Source of the DNA: Entophlyctis helioformis
Lineage: Eukaryota; Chytridiomycota; Chytridiomycetes; Chytridiales; Chytriomycetaceae
Assembly (NCBI GenBank): GCA_025526915.1
Contig: JAHLKH010000421.1
Coordinates: 1 to 13,281, forward strand
Direction of reading: 5' to 3'
Length of the DNA: 13,281 nucleotides
Every line of letters starts with the position of its first letter. Position 1 is the first letter of the stretch. Positions 1-8,724 of the stretch are shown here, piece by piece. A program made the position numbers and the translations under genes. Under the pieces are notes generated by a model, which saw only the letters and a list, made by a program, of their open reading frames with translations, was not told the origin of the DNA and did no database searches.

Positions 1-127
1 CTGTAACGCCGCTCAATGGGTCTGACTGCGAGAGAACGCCGCCGCGCTTTTTATTGTGCCGCCGCCACAAGAACGCGTCTCAAGAGCCTGTCTGTCCATA
101 CACACATGCTTCCCTCTCTAGCTGTTG

Positions 128-143
128 CCCTGTGTATTACGAC
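128..143. repeat. 16-base direct repeat, copy 1
   Basis: The 16-mer CCCTGTGTATTACGAC occurs here and again, exactly, at 199-214, a 71-base offset. Flanking bases are only loosely similar. The offset is not a multiple of three, so it is not a repeat within one reading frame. Function unknown. Confidence 0.8.
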
Positions 144-198
144 CCCCAGGTACCGTCGCCCTCTATATGCCTACCTTCCCCATCTCTCTGACAATGAA

Positions 199-214
199 CC
201 CTGTGTATTACGAC
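199..214. repeat. 16-base direct repeat, copy 2
   Basis: Exact second copy of the 16-mer at 128-143. It may be a remnant of a local duplication or a paired binding site. Nothing in the sequence decides between these. Confidence 0.8.
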
Positions 215-474
215 TGCCAGTACAACCGCCTGGCACCCGTTCTATAGACTTGGTCTTTGAGAGGATACAGACAAGGAGCTTGGTTACAGTGGAGTCAGCA
301 TCGAGCTACTCCAGCAGTACGACGGATACAGTTGATGATGGGTTGGCTTGGGGAAAGCCCAACGCCACTCGCCCTCTTGCACTGCACTCCTGCTTCCCTG
401 CCCCGCGACCCACGCGGTGACTGCCCCATGCGCACGACCCCCTTCCGCCCCCTTCTCACTCCTGCGTGTCCACC

Positions 475-672
475 ATGTCATCAGAAACCTCTGACATTCC
501 GTCGTCTGCAGCTGTGCCTTTGTCGTGGTCCACGACACCAGCCATCCACAGCATCGCCAAAGGCACCAACACCGACCAACACGCTGATCTGGTTGAGATG
601 GCATCATTTCTCGCCATCCGAGTGGTGCACGGCGTTCATTGCGAGCAGCTAGATGACGGATCAACAGACTGA
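475..672 (+). CDS. Possible small protein, 65 residues, unrecognised
   Basis: An ATG with good context (CACC before it) opens a 65-residue frame to a TGA at 670-672. Composition is ordinary, Ser/Thr-rich at the N-terminus, with no membrane segment or known motif. It overlaps the last 37 bases of the ALKBH1-like gene on the other strand. I do not recognise the product. It could be a genuine small gene, a terminal exon of a plus-strand gene, or a chance frame in GC-rich DNA. An in-frame GTG at 466 lies just upstream, but a eukaryotic start is more likely at the ATG. Confidence 0.2.
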   Translation: MSSETSDIPSSAAVPLSWSTTPAIHSIAKGTNTDQHADLVEMASFLAIRVVHGVHCEQLDDGSTD

Positions 673-1868
673 GCAGCAGCAGCAGCCATGGGAAGCACCT
701 GCCGCACATTCACATTCAGCCGCGTGTGTGCCATGAACCGCCCATACTCGGCCCACCTATCGCCATCTGCTCCTGCGTCGTCAGCCAGATACGCAGGCGC
801 TGTCCCATCCACAACAAGCGGCACGCCGTGAAATGCCCGCCGTGCAGGCCCAGCCATCACGAGCACATCGCCACTCTGCAGCAGCAGTCCCACGGGCATC
901 TCGTCGCGAGTCTCGCGTCCAAACAGCAGCACGCCGTCCAGCCCGACAGAGAAACTGACAAGCGGGCTGTCCATGTCGATCTCGCTGCGGTCCTGGTGCG
1001 CCATGAGAGAGTCGCCGGGATGGTACAGGTTGACGATGCCTGCCTCTGGTCGCCATCGGTTGGCTGCGTATCCGGTGAGCGGTGCGAGAAAGGCCACCAC
1101 AGCATGGGTCATGGATGCAATGAGGGATGGGAAGGGCGGTCGGCGGTCCAGAAAGTACGACTTGGTCGTCCAGTTGTACTGGTATCCGAGCGTGATCCAT
1201 CGCAGACGCATCATGGCAGCTGTTGCCGCCACTGGCTCGGTCGATCTCATGGCGTCTGTTGGCGGATCTATCAGCAGGGCTGTGCTGCTGCTATCGCTCT
1301 TGCCGTGCTTGCCATGTGCGTCGTCGTTGCTGTATGGCTCCGTATCACTGCTGACTGGTGTATTGCTGCTGTGGATCAGTCTGCGTTGAAGCATGACTGG
1401 CTCTTCTGCAGATGCGCCGTCCTGTTTCTGCGACTGCTGCGACTGCTGGTATGCATGCCACAGACCCTGTGGAGGCAGATGAAAGTGTGCGTCCAGGTTC
1501 GACAGGTTGGGCGGCTTGGCGTACTCGGACAGCGACTCTCGCACCAGCTGCCGTTGTATGGATGGCGGGATGGCATTCTTGACAATGTACAGGCCAGGGA
1601 AGGCCGGCAGTGTGTGCACCGTTGTCGTCGACGCTGCCCCGCCTGCTGGTGTTGGCATGAATGCGAGCGGCGGCGACAGGTCCACTGCTGCAATGTCGCT
1701 GCGGCCCGCACCAGCACCAGCATCGCCGATGGGCAGTGTGAGGGCAGCCAGGTCAGGCGGCGGGTTGCGTCTCTTGAGCGTGCGCTCCAGCACTCTGAAC
1801 GGCGTGGTGTTGGCGTACAGCGCAGAGTCTGGCGGCAGCACCTGTGCAACGACCTTGCGTCTGCCCAT
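636..1868 (-). CDS. ALKBH1: ALKBH1-type Fe(II)/2-oxoglutarate dioxygenase
   Basis: The frame encodes a member of the AlkB family closest to ALKBH1, enzymes that oxidatively demethylate nucleic acids (tRNA m1A and mitochondrial tRNA for human ALKBH1) using Fe(II) and 2-oxoglutarate. Numbering from the start at 1868 (410 residues): the family segment LRWITLGYQYNW is near residue 222, the metal-binding HxD motif in MAHQDRSEID is H291 and D293, the distal histidine in AFHGVP is H347, and the 2-oxoglutarate-binding arginines lie in TRLNVNVRQV (R383, R389). No intron is needed. An in-frame ATG at 2030 would add 54 residues but leaves only 33 bases after the upstream U2A' stop; similarity begins after the 1868 ATG. 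A Gln/Ser-rich insertion (about residues 140-200) separates the N-terminal part from the catalytic core. The family call is firm; the start and substrate are uncertain. Confidence 0.9.
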   Translation of the reverse strand: MGRRKVVAQVLPPDSALYANTTPFRVLERTLKRRNPPPDLAALTLPIGDAGAGAGRSDIAAVDLSPPLAFMPTPAGGAASTTTVHTLPAFPGLYIVKNAIPPSIQRQLVRESLSEYAKPPNLSNLDAHFHLPPQGLWHAYQQSQQSQKQDGASAEEPVMLQRRLIHSSNTPVSSDTEPYSNDDAHGKHGKSDSSSTALLIDPPTDAMRSTEPVAATAAMMRLRWITLGYQYNWTTKSYFLDRRPPFPSLIASMTHAVVAFLAPLTGYAANRWRPEAGIVNLYHPGDSLMAHQDRSEIDMDSPLVSFSVGLDGVLLFGRETRDEMPVGLLLQSGDVLVMAGPARRAFHGVPLVVDGTAPAYLADDAGADGDRWAEYGRFMAHTRLNVNVRQVLPMAAAAAQSVDPSSSCSQ

Positions 1869-2063
1869 TTGGTATCTCGTAGAGTAACACGCCAAGATGA
1901 ATTTCGGCACTTTTGGCTGACGAGTCCAGTTTGGCTGTGGCAGAAACTCGCGGCATGCATCGCAGTGGGCGATCCATAAGGCACAAGACACGCTGCCAGA
2001 CGGAATCCAACGGCCAGCAAGGAGATTCATTGCAACAGACGAGCAACAGACGAGTCGAGTCTC

Positions 2064-3221
2064 TCATCTGGACGGAACGACGCCGCCCTGCAGCAGACGT
2101 TCCAGCTTTGCGATCTCGTCGAGCGTTGATGCATTGCGGATGGCCACGCGGATGCGCTCGGCCTCTTCAGGCGTGGGCCCGACGTGGCGCGACGGCGCCT
2201 TTTTGGGCGGCAGCTTGTCCGTGTCCACGATAATGTCCTGGCCGGGCTCAAAGGTCGTGCTCTTTTTTGCGGTGGAAGCAGACGAGAGCGAGTTGACGAG
2301 CGCCATGCCTTTCTCGCCCGAGAACAGGGCGGCTGCCTCGAGGCGTTCCTGTCGGCGTGGCGAAAGCCAGACGGCGAGTCAGTGATCGGCCAGGCGGTGC
2401 ACAGACGGGGCGGGTGCATGTAAAAAGGCGAGACGCGAGGGGAACTCCAGCGAGACAGACCTGCTCGCGCACACGGCGAAAGTCGAGGATGCGCACCGAG
2501 GGGCAGCGGTGCAGGACGTATGCGCGGTAGTGCTTCTTGAGGGCGACGGGATTGTCGATGAGCGAGAGGGTCTCGAGATGCTCCAGGCCCATGAGCGGGT
2601 CGAGGTCTGCCAGATCGGCCAGCTGGTTGTTGGACAGGATGAGCACGCGCAGGGCGGGCGTGTACTTGTGCAGGTCGGGGTCGATGCGGGCGATGCGGTT
2701 GTTTGCCAGCAGCAGGGCCTTGAGGCGGCGCATCAGCGGGAAGCTGTCGAGGCGGCGGATGTCGTTGTCGGTCAGGTCGAGCGTGTCGTTCTGGTCCTGC
2801 GTGCAGGCAGCGCAGCGTGTCAGCAGCGAGTCGGGCGTGTTGTGCCAGTCGGGCGTGGCAGCAGCAGCAGCCAAACCTTTGTGAGGGCGAGATTCTCGAT
2901 CCGCTGCAGGCGCAGGCCTGGCGGGCGGGCGGGCGGGTCGTGCGGTGGTGGTGGTTGGACGGTGGTTGGACGGGCAGGGCGGGCGGCCGAGGGGCAGGCC
3001 GACGGGCAGGCAGTCAGTGCACACACACACACACACACACACACAGACATGGTCAGACACACACGCACACACACACGCACCACACGGCAGCAGCAGCAGC
3101 ACGCACCACGCAGCAGCAGCTCTCGGTCGCCGACGGGATTGAGCCGCGACGGCGCACGCAGCAGCAGGTCGTAGTCGAGGCGCTGTGCGGCCAGGCCGTG
3201 CGGGGCGCTCAGCGTCTGCAT
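2064..3221 (-). CDS. SNRPA1: U2 small nuclear ribonucleoprotein A' (Lea1-like)
   Basis: Encodes the leucine-rich-repeat protein that, with U2B'', binds the U2 snRNA 3' stem-loop in the spliceosome. I reconstruct four exons: 3107-3221, 2877-2917, 2461-2796 and 2064-2348, with GT-AG introns of 189, 80 and 112 bases and matching phases, giving 258 residues (human 255). Exon 1 supplies the conserved RELLLRG; the 41-base exon 2 supplies LRLQRIENLALTK. Exon 3 holds the LRR core (DLTDNDIRRLDSFPLMRRLK, then NNRI, SNNQL, DNPVALKKHYR) and the LRR cap VRILDFRRV. Exon 4 gives the C-terminal part with ALFSGEKG, TFEPG and a terminal NASTLDEIAKLERLLQGG helix as in human A'. The ATG at 3221 is chosen because MQTLSAPHGL aligns with the family N-terminus. 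Intron 1 carries long CA/TG and CAG repeats. It is divergent from the WDR48-like gene. Confidence 0.93.
2918..3106 (-). other. U2A' intron 1 with microsatellites
   Basis: Phase-1 intron, donor GTGCGTG and acceptor CCGCCAG on the minus strand, 189 bases. On the plus strand it contains a CA run at about 3020-3045, a second imperfect CA/CG run at about 3055-3083, and CAG repeats at about 3088-3100. G/C-rich tandem GGGC runs lie near the acceptor (about 2919-2940). Splicing it out restores a glycine codon and the conserved RGLRLQRIEN reading. Confidence 0.85.
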
Positions 3222-3324
3222 CTGGCGGTTGTTGTGGTTGTGGTTGTGGTTGTTGGTACAAGTGCGCAAGTGCGCGCTTTTGGTTTCCGTAACGCCCGCT
3301 CGACCAACGCCAACACTCAGCCGC
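3222..3324. promoter_or_regulatory. Shared divergent promoter, U2A' / WDR48-like
   Basis: Only 103 bases separate the two divergent start codons, so both promoters and 5' leaders must fit here or overlap coding DNA. It contains a TGGTTG-type tandem repeat (about 3228-3256) next to the U2A' start and two tandem copies of AAGTGCGC (3260-3275) running into GCGCTT near the centre. No TATA box is visible. The AAGTGCGC pair is a candidate factor-binding site by inference only. Confidence 0.55.
3228..3256. repeat. TGGTTG hexanucleotide microsatellite
   Basis: Roughly five imperfect TGGTTG units just upstream of the U2A' ATG, so in its 5' leader as CAACCA. The complementary CAACCA repeat recurs inside WDR48 coding sequence at about 3576-3606, making a low-complexity inverted pair about 350 bases apart. 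Confidence 0.8.
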
Positions 3325-6300
3325 ATGGGCCGCAGCAGGTCGCGTGTGTCGTACGTCGTCAGCGGCTCGGCCGGCAGCCCGCTGCACACCGGCGGCATCA
3401 CCGCGCTGGCCCTGGCGCTCTCGCCTTCGCCTTCGCTCTCGCCCTCGCTCACCACCACCACCACCACCACCACCACCACCACCACCAACAACAACGCCAA
3501 CAACGTCCTGTACACGGCCGGCCGTGATGCCGTCATCAACGCCTGGGACCTGCTGCTGCCGCCGCCGCCTGCCAACCACAACCACAACCACAACCACAAC
3601 CACAACTACGGCACCACATCCACCACGTCCACCACATCCACCACGTCCACCACATCCACCACGTCCACCAGCAGCGAGCCCGCCTTTCTGTCCGAGGCTG
3701 CTGCTGCTCGCTCCCCGGCGGCCCTTGCCGCCAATCTGCCCGCCGATGCCGCATCCGACGTGCGCGTCCAACCGCAATCTCCAACTGCAGACACACACAG
3801 CGACATGCCGGCTGCATCACCGCGCTCGTCTGCTCGCCCCTCGCTCGCGCACCAAGACGCCGCGCCGCATCCCCCGCGCCGCATCGTCTCGTTCGCCCCA
3901 GACACCCCGCCGATCGGCCGATCGCTCTCGTCGCTGACGCTCGACCGCATCGCCGCTCACAACGCACGCATCCTGGCGTCCGCCCCGCCCGTCATCACGC
4001 CCACCTTCCGCAAGTCGTTTGCGTACCATTCCGACTGGGTCAACGACATCCTGCTGGTCGCTGACAACACGCGGCTCGTGTCCGCGTCGTCGGACCGGAT
4101 CCTGTTCTTGTGGGATACCGCAACGCGTGCTGACGGCGGCGACAGTACCGGCAGCGCTACACCGGTCAAGATCGGCCACCACTCAGACTATGTGAAGCGA
4201 GTGACTAGCGTGGGCCGAGACGCTGTCGCATCGGGCGGTCTCGATCGCAAGATCCTGGTGTGGGACATCAACGAGACGCGCGACAAGCCCAAATGTGAGT
4301 CGCGAGCACTCTGCCAATATCCTCGCTCTGCGCCGTGCTGCTACTGACGACGCCCTCCTCTGCAACGACAGCCGTGATTGCGAGCTTGGAGTCGCCAAGC
4401 GGCTCCGTCTACTCTCTCGCGTCCAACAAGACGGGCTCGATGCTTGCATCCGGATCGCCCGAGAAAATCGTGCGCTTGTGGGACCCCCTGTGTCCGCCCA
4501 ACAGCCCCATCATGCGTCTGCAAGGCCACGCCGACAACATCCGTGACCTGCTCGTGAGCGACGATGGGCGGTGGGTGCTGTCCGCATCCTCAGACTCGAC
4601 CGTCAAGCTGTGGTCCGTCGCCATGGCCCGCTGCTGGACGACCTACGCGCATTTCGAGGCGCCGGTCTGGTGTCTGGCGTCCGGGTGTCCGCGGCTCGAG
4701 ACGTTCTGGGCAGGCTGCAGGGACGGCCTCGTCACCAAGACATCTCGCGTGCGGCCGTTTGGCAGTGTCCTGCCCGCGTCTGCATCCGCGGCTGCATCCG
4801 AGCCAGTGCCCACCATTCTCGGCGTCGACACGGCCGACGAGATCGCCGAGAGCGTCGCAGTCTGCCGAGAAAGCGGGCCCGTGTTCCGGATTGCGGGCAT
4901 CGACGACTTGTACGTGTGGACGGCCACGCCCAGCTCGCACGTCAACCGCTGGCGGGACGTGCCCGTCGCGGCGACAACGTCCGTGTCGACTGCAGGTGCT
5001 GCCGGCGGCATCATTATCCCCAAATCGTCGCTCACGCGGCAGACGCCAACGTCGCAGCTGGACGATGCCGCGTCCACGCACTCGCACCTGGCGTCGTCGC
5101 TCTCCGTGGACGCGTCGGCACAGTCCATGCAGCCAGCAGCAGGCGACGCAGGACCCAACGCCATGAGCAGTGGGGGTGGCAGCAGTAGCAGCAGCGCGGT
5201 GGAGGATGACGAGAGCGGCGAAGGAAACCCGCTCATACCCGTGTGGACGAGTCCCGTCGACCGCATACCCGGCGCACCCGCCATCATCAAACATACCTTG
5301 CTCAACAACCGGCGCCATGTGGTGACGGCTGACACGTCGGGCACCATCACCGTGTGGGACATTATCCGGTGCATCAAGTTGCGGGAATACGCACCGTCAC
5401 CCACAACGCAGACGGCGTCGCCTGCTGCTGGACAGAGCGGCCTCGGCGGCTCGTTGTCGTCCGTGCTCAACACAACGTTCGAAGCAGTCGTCGAAGCAGA
5501 GAACACGACAGAATGGGTGTCCAACTGGTGCGCGATTGATACCAAGAGCGGCGTGATCACTGTCCATCTTGTCGAGGGCCAGTGCTATGACGGCGAAGTG
5601 TACCATGAGGATCTGGGGCTGGACGTTGCCCCCGCGAGCGATGACCAGCGTGTCAACCTGGCCAGATGGGTGCTGACGTATCTGCTTGTCGGATACCTGT
5701 CTGCCGTGTTTCCCCGCGACGCGAGCATAGCGGATGTAGTGAACGGCGTGGTGCCCGAGCCGTCGCCCAGCTCAGCAGGTGGTCAGGGCGGTGGCGGTGG
5801 TGGGAATGGAGTGCCCGGCGGACGCGGGATCGGCGCGCTGGACCTTGGCGGGAGCATGGCTGTCTCTGTGTTCAAGACCTCGCTGGGGTCCTTTACAGCG
5901 ACGAGCCTGTTTTCGTCTGCCATGTCGCAGTCACAGTTTGCTCCCATCGGCGAGACGGATGAGACCCAGCCGCCGCCGCCGTCGCTGGCAGCACCGCTCT
6001 CGACGCCAGCACCAGACTCGCCGACACGGTCTGGCTCCTCATCCGCCGAGTCGCTGTCGACCGATGGCGATGTGCTGCCGCCAGCCAGTCCGGCCATCCC
6101 CACCTCCACGCTCGGATTCCCAGATATGTCGAGCACACGCGACGCGCAGGGGATGCTGACTGTGCCGTCGATGCTTGCGCTGACACCGTCGCCGGCCGGA
6201 TCGCCAAACTCGTCGCCCACATCGTCGCCATTCCGGCCCGTGTCCGTGTCGCCGCCCTCTGACTCTTCGACTGGGGCTGTGCCTGCCATGACACAGCCGT

Positions 6301-7948
6301 CGATCCCACGGCCGCTTTCTGCACATCTCGAGCATGGGGATGTTGGCAGCGCTGGTATCGGATCGCCAGTGCTCCCGCCCGTCGTCTCGCCGCCCACGCC
6401 GTCAGTGTTGGCTGTGCCATCACCTGCAATCACCACGCCAGTGCCAGTCCGCGTGGCCACCACTGTCACATCAACATCAACAACAACCACATCAACAACA
6501 GCAGCAACAATCGTCGGTGGGCCTGGAGGGGGTGCAAACGCTGCGATGGCGGCAATGCAGGCAGCAGAGCGATCCAACTCGTTTATGGACAGGTTCAAGA
6601 TGCGCCGGAGGACCATGACAGGCAGCAGTAGCCGCAGCGGGTGGAGCGATGAGAACAACGCGGGCAGCAACGACGCTGCTGCTGCCGGTGGCATCAGTGG
6701 TGGTGGCGCGCCAGGTGTTGGTGCACAGGACGCTGCAGGCAGCGCGCCGGGAACAGACGGCGCCAAACGACGCAAATGGAGTGTGTCGGCAGCCGGGCTG
6801 CTGTCTGCGTTAACGGGCAGCAAGGAGGGATCGGCTGTCGCGCCAGCTGCCGGTCCTGCCCATGCCCCGCCTGCTCTTCCTCCTGTACCATCCAGCACGT
6901 CGAATAGTGGTCCCGGCACGGCATTGCCAGCCGCCACCGCCGCCACCACCACCACCGCCGTCACTGCCACTGCCACTGCCCAGCCGCAGACCACTTCGGT
7001 AACTGCCCAAACAGCTCACCAACAACCGGTGCGTGCTGGCGACTCGCGTTTGGCCTGGCAATGACGCAACCCGCACTCAGCTAACACGTCCACGCTCATG
7101 CGCGTGTATGAATGCATGTCTATTTTGATATGTGCAATAGGGCCCGCAACCACAGCAGGAAGAGGCCCGCAAAATCAACTATGACGAGACGCCGCTGATC
7201 CGCCTGCCGCCGACCGTGCCGCTCATCATCTCGTACGAAGAGTCGGCGGAGGCGTCGACGTACATGGACGTGTTCCGCAGCACGTCTGGGTCGTTGGGCG
7301 TCCCCGCGACCGTGCGCAACCTCGAGGAGATTGTGCCTCCATGGTTGTTTGACTGGATTGTACAGGTGAGAGGCTCTCCCGTCTCCTTGCCGTGCTTTTG
7401 CTGGAAACGGCTGCGAGCAGCGTTGGGCTGACGCGGCACTCGACAGGGAACACCGCCGCCCAAGGATCCGGCCAAGCTGGCGTTTGTTGTGCAGCCGCAT
7501 CCAGACTCGCGGCTGCCGACCATGCCAGCCAACAACGCGCGGCTCAACGCCAACCGCATGCTGCGCATCAAGAAAGTCATTGCGTACGTGGGCGACCGGC
7601 TGGGGCTGAACGTGGACGCCACGTGTCTGGTTGCGCCATCGCCAGCCTCGTCGCCGACTCTGCCTACACCCGTCCCCGCCGTGCCGGGATCGCCGCTGCT
7701 TGCGCCATCTTCAGCCGGGCAGCGTATCCGTATCTGGTGCAATGACAAGGTAAGCTGCCGTCCACTCTCACACACACACACACGCATGCACGCATAGTCA
7801 CACACTTACACGCATTCGGCGCGACGTACACACTCGACCCGTCCCGCTGACGCCGCAGGTGCTGTCGCCGCGCACGACACTGGCGACCACCAAACACCAC
7901 ATCTGGAAGTCGGGAGCCGACATCCAGCTCTTTTACCAGGAATACTGA
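3325..7948 (+). CDS. WDR48: WDR48/UAF1-like WD40 deubiquitinase cofactor
   Basis: Five exons are reconstructed: 3325-4294, 4372-7028, 7141-7365, 7447-7749 and 7859-7948. The GT-AG introns are 77, 112, 81 and 109 bases with consistent phases, giving 1414 residues against about 677 in human. WDR48/UAF1 is a beta-propeller that binds and activates USP1, USP12 and USP46. Matching blocks: VSYVV (8-12), LYTAGRDAVINAWD (62-75), YHSDWVNDILL with VSASSD (234-257), HHSDYVKRV (285-293), GGLDRKILVWD (304-314), then GSVYSLA, GSPEKIVRLWDP and SASSDSTVKLWS in exon 2. The C-terminal domain is intact: PLIRLPPTVPL and PPWLFDWIVQ in exon 3, MLRIKKVIAYV in exon 4, TKHHIWKSGADIQLFYQEY in exon 5. Insertions: a 12-Thr run and Asn-His and Thr-Thr-Ser repeats between residues 43 and 117, and a Ser/Pro/Thr/Ala-rich stretch (about 790-1205). 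The ATG at 3325 starts just before the conserved VSYVV. The exact exon 2 donor is the least certain junction. Confidence 0.92.
3447..3487 (+). repeat. CAC/ACC trinucleotide repeat coding polythreonine
   Basis: An uninterrupted ACC run encodes twelve threonines, followed by Asn codons (AACAACAACGCC). It lies within the first WD40 blade of the WDR48-like protein, between GGITALAL and LYTAGRD, so it must loop out of the propeller. Length polymorphism is likely. Confidence 0.85.
3576..3672 (+). repeat. Coding CAACCA and ACATCCACCACGTCCACC tandem repeats
   Basis: The first part encodes alternating Asn-His. The second encodes repeated Thr-Thr-Ser from a degenerate 9-base unit that alternates ACATCC/ACGTCC, effectively an 18-base period. 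Both sit in the insertion between the first two propeller blades of the WDR48-like protein. Confidence 0.85.
5740..7028 (+). other. Low-complexity insertion in the WDR48-like protein
   Basis: This part of exon 2 encodes a Ser/Pro/Thr/Ala/Gly-rich, probably disordered segment with no recognised domain, between the ancillary domain and the C-terminal SUMO-like part. One short basic patch (MDRFKMRRRTMTGSSSRSGW, about residues 1062-1081) and KRRKWS nearby could be a phosphorylation or nuclear-localisation site, by inference. The frame stays open throughout, which supports its being coding rather than intronic. Confidence 0.7.
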
Positions 7949-8061
7949 TCCCTTTCTCCCTCCCTCCGTCCCTCCCTCCCTAACGTCTCGGCCAGCCCTC
8001 CCCTATCACCGTATCCATGCCCATCCTCCATCTTGCGCCTTGGCTTGAATATATCTACAAC
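7949..8061. other. Convergent intergenic spacer, CT-rich
   Basis: A 113-base gap between the stops of the WDR48-like gene and the minus-strand membrane-protein gene. The plus strand has a CCCTCCCT-type pyrimidine tract (about 7950-7981). Both 3' UTRs must lie here or overlap. Confidence 0.6.
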
Positions 8062-8724
8062 CTACGCTTGGATCTCTTCAACGTCTTTGGGCGACGCAGG
8101 CTCGCACGCGTCGGCCGACACCTGGACCGCAATGTGCGGCAGCTGGGACGTGCCCGGGACCGGCTCGCCGGGAGATTCAAATGCATGCACGCGTTCGTAT
8201 CCCTGACCCGGGCCTTGTCCCTGTCCCTGTCCATGGCCATGCCGCACCGACAGGCTCGTGTCCGAGCGGCGCACCGGATGGCCACCGTGCGAGTGCGAGT
8301 GCGAGTGACCATGCGAATGCGAGTGGGTGCGGCCATGGGCATGACGGTGATGCCCGCCGACATCGCGACTGCTGCCACTGCCGCCACTGCCGCTCATGCT
8401 CTCGTTGGAATCGCGGATACGCCCACTGCGATGGCTGCGGCCGGTTGATGCCAGCGGGGCAGGAGCCGGCCCGCGCGACCGTCGACACCAAGAGCAGAGC
8501 GCGCAGCACGGGTCGCGACTGCCGGCGCGACGGCAGTCGAGCGTCGTCACGACGCCCATGGCGAACATGGAGAGAATGAGGACGACGGGCACAATGGCGA
8601 TGAGGAGGAGGACCGTGTAGTTGGACTGTGTCCACGGCGGTGTCGCGGGTGCGGGCGTCGGGCTGGCCGTCGCCGTCGCCGTCGCCGTGGGCTGTCCTGC
8701 CGTGCTCGCACTCGACGCGCTCAT
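8062..8724 (-). CDS. Single-pass membrane protein with His-rich tail
   Basis: I do not recognise this 220-residue protein. It has a Ser/Thr/Ala/Pro-rich N-terminal segment (1-33), an NYT sequon at 35-37, one strong membrane segment (about 37-62, VLLLIAIVPVVLILSMFAMG), then a basic, cysteine-rich stretch (C64, C73, C74, C77, C80 among Arg) typical of a juxtamembrane palmitoylation zone. A histidine-rich run (about 125-149, HHRHAHGRTHSHSHGHSHSH) and a GHGQGQGQG repeat follow, and an acidic end. By charge the His-rich tail would face the cytosol. Such runs bind Zn or other metals in ZIP transporters, but there is only one membrane span, so it is not a transporter. An in-frame ATG at 8787 adds 21 residues (MLPCCLAFLLCPGLG), which could be a weak signal peptide. 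The frame is uninterrupted and its codons are GC-rich like its neighbours. Confidence 0.65.
   Translation of the reverse strand: MSASSASTAGQPTATATATASPTPAPATPPWTQSNYTVLLLIAIVPVVLILSMFAMGVVTTLDCRRAGSRDPCCALCSWCRRSRGPAPAPLASTGRSHRSGRIRDSNESMSGSGGSGSSRDVGGHHRHAHGRTHSHSHGHSHSHSHGGHPVRRSDTSLSVRHGHGQGQGQGPGQGYERVHAFESPGEPVPGTSQLPHIAVQVSADACEPASPKDVEEIQA

Larger units (their letters stand above)
1..474. other. Left-edge stretch without a convincing gene
   Basis: I see no recognisable gene, RNA or mobile element here. Open frames exist on both strands but none resembles a known family. One plus-strand frame (16-420) has an ordinary Ser/Thr/Asp-rich stretch near 260-360 and could be part of an exon of a gene starting left of the window. 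A CTGAC motif at 491-495 followed by CTGCAG ending at 511 looks like this genome's intron 3' ends, so a spliced plus-strand transcript through 1-672 cannot be excluded. A 16-base exact direct repeat lies inside (see repeat entries). Confidence 0.4.

Noticed and set aside
284..709. Minus-strand 141-codon frame with a leucine-rich start overlapping the ALKBH1-like 3' end
   Set aside because: The Leu run is the antisense reading of Gln/Ala (CAG-type) codons at the end of the ALKBH1-like gene. The rest is Trp/Arg/Cys-rich and unnatural.
726..1979. Long plus-strand open frame (417 codons) antisense to the ALKBH1-like gene
   Set aside because: Composition is unnatural (Arg/Cys/His-rich) and the minus strand encodes an intact conserved enzyme. 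It is a shadow of GC-rich coding sequence.
3020..3083. CA-rich tandem repeats considered as a CRISPR-like or satellite array
   Set aside because: Simple dinucleotide microsatellite inside an intron, with no spacer structure.
2248..3798. Long minus-strand frame (516 codons) covering U2A' with a Gly/Arg-rich N-terminal half
   Set aside because: It reads straight through introns 1 and 2 and the divergent promoter. Only the LRR part is real, and the spliced model matches the whole family length.
5783..6994. Long minus-strand open frame (403 codons) opposite WDR48 exon 2
   Set aside because: It lies antisense to the low-complexity insertion and merely mirrors Ser/Pro/Thr codons. The plus frame is continuous with conserved blades on one side and the C-terminal domain on the other.
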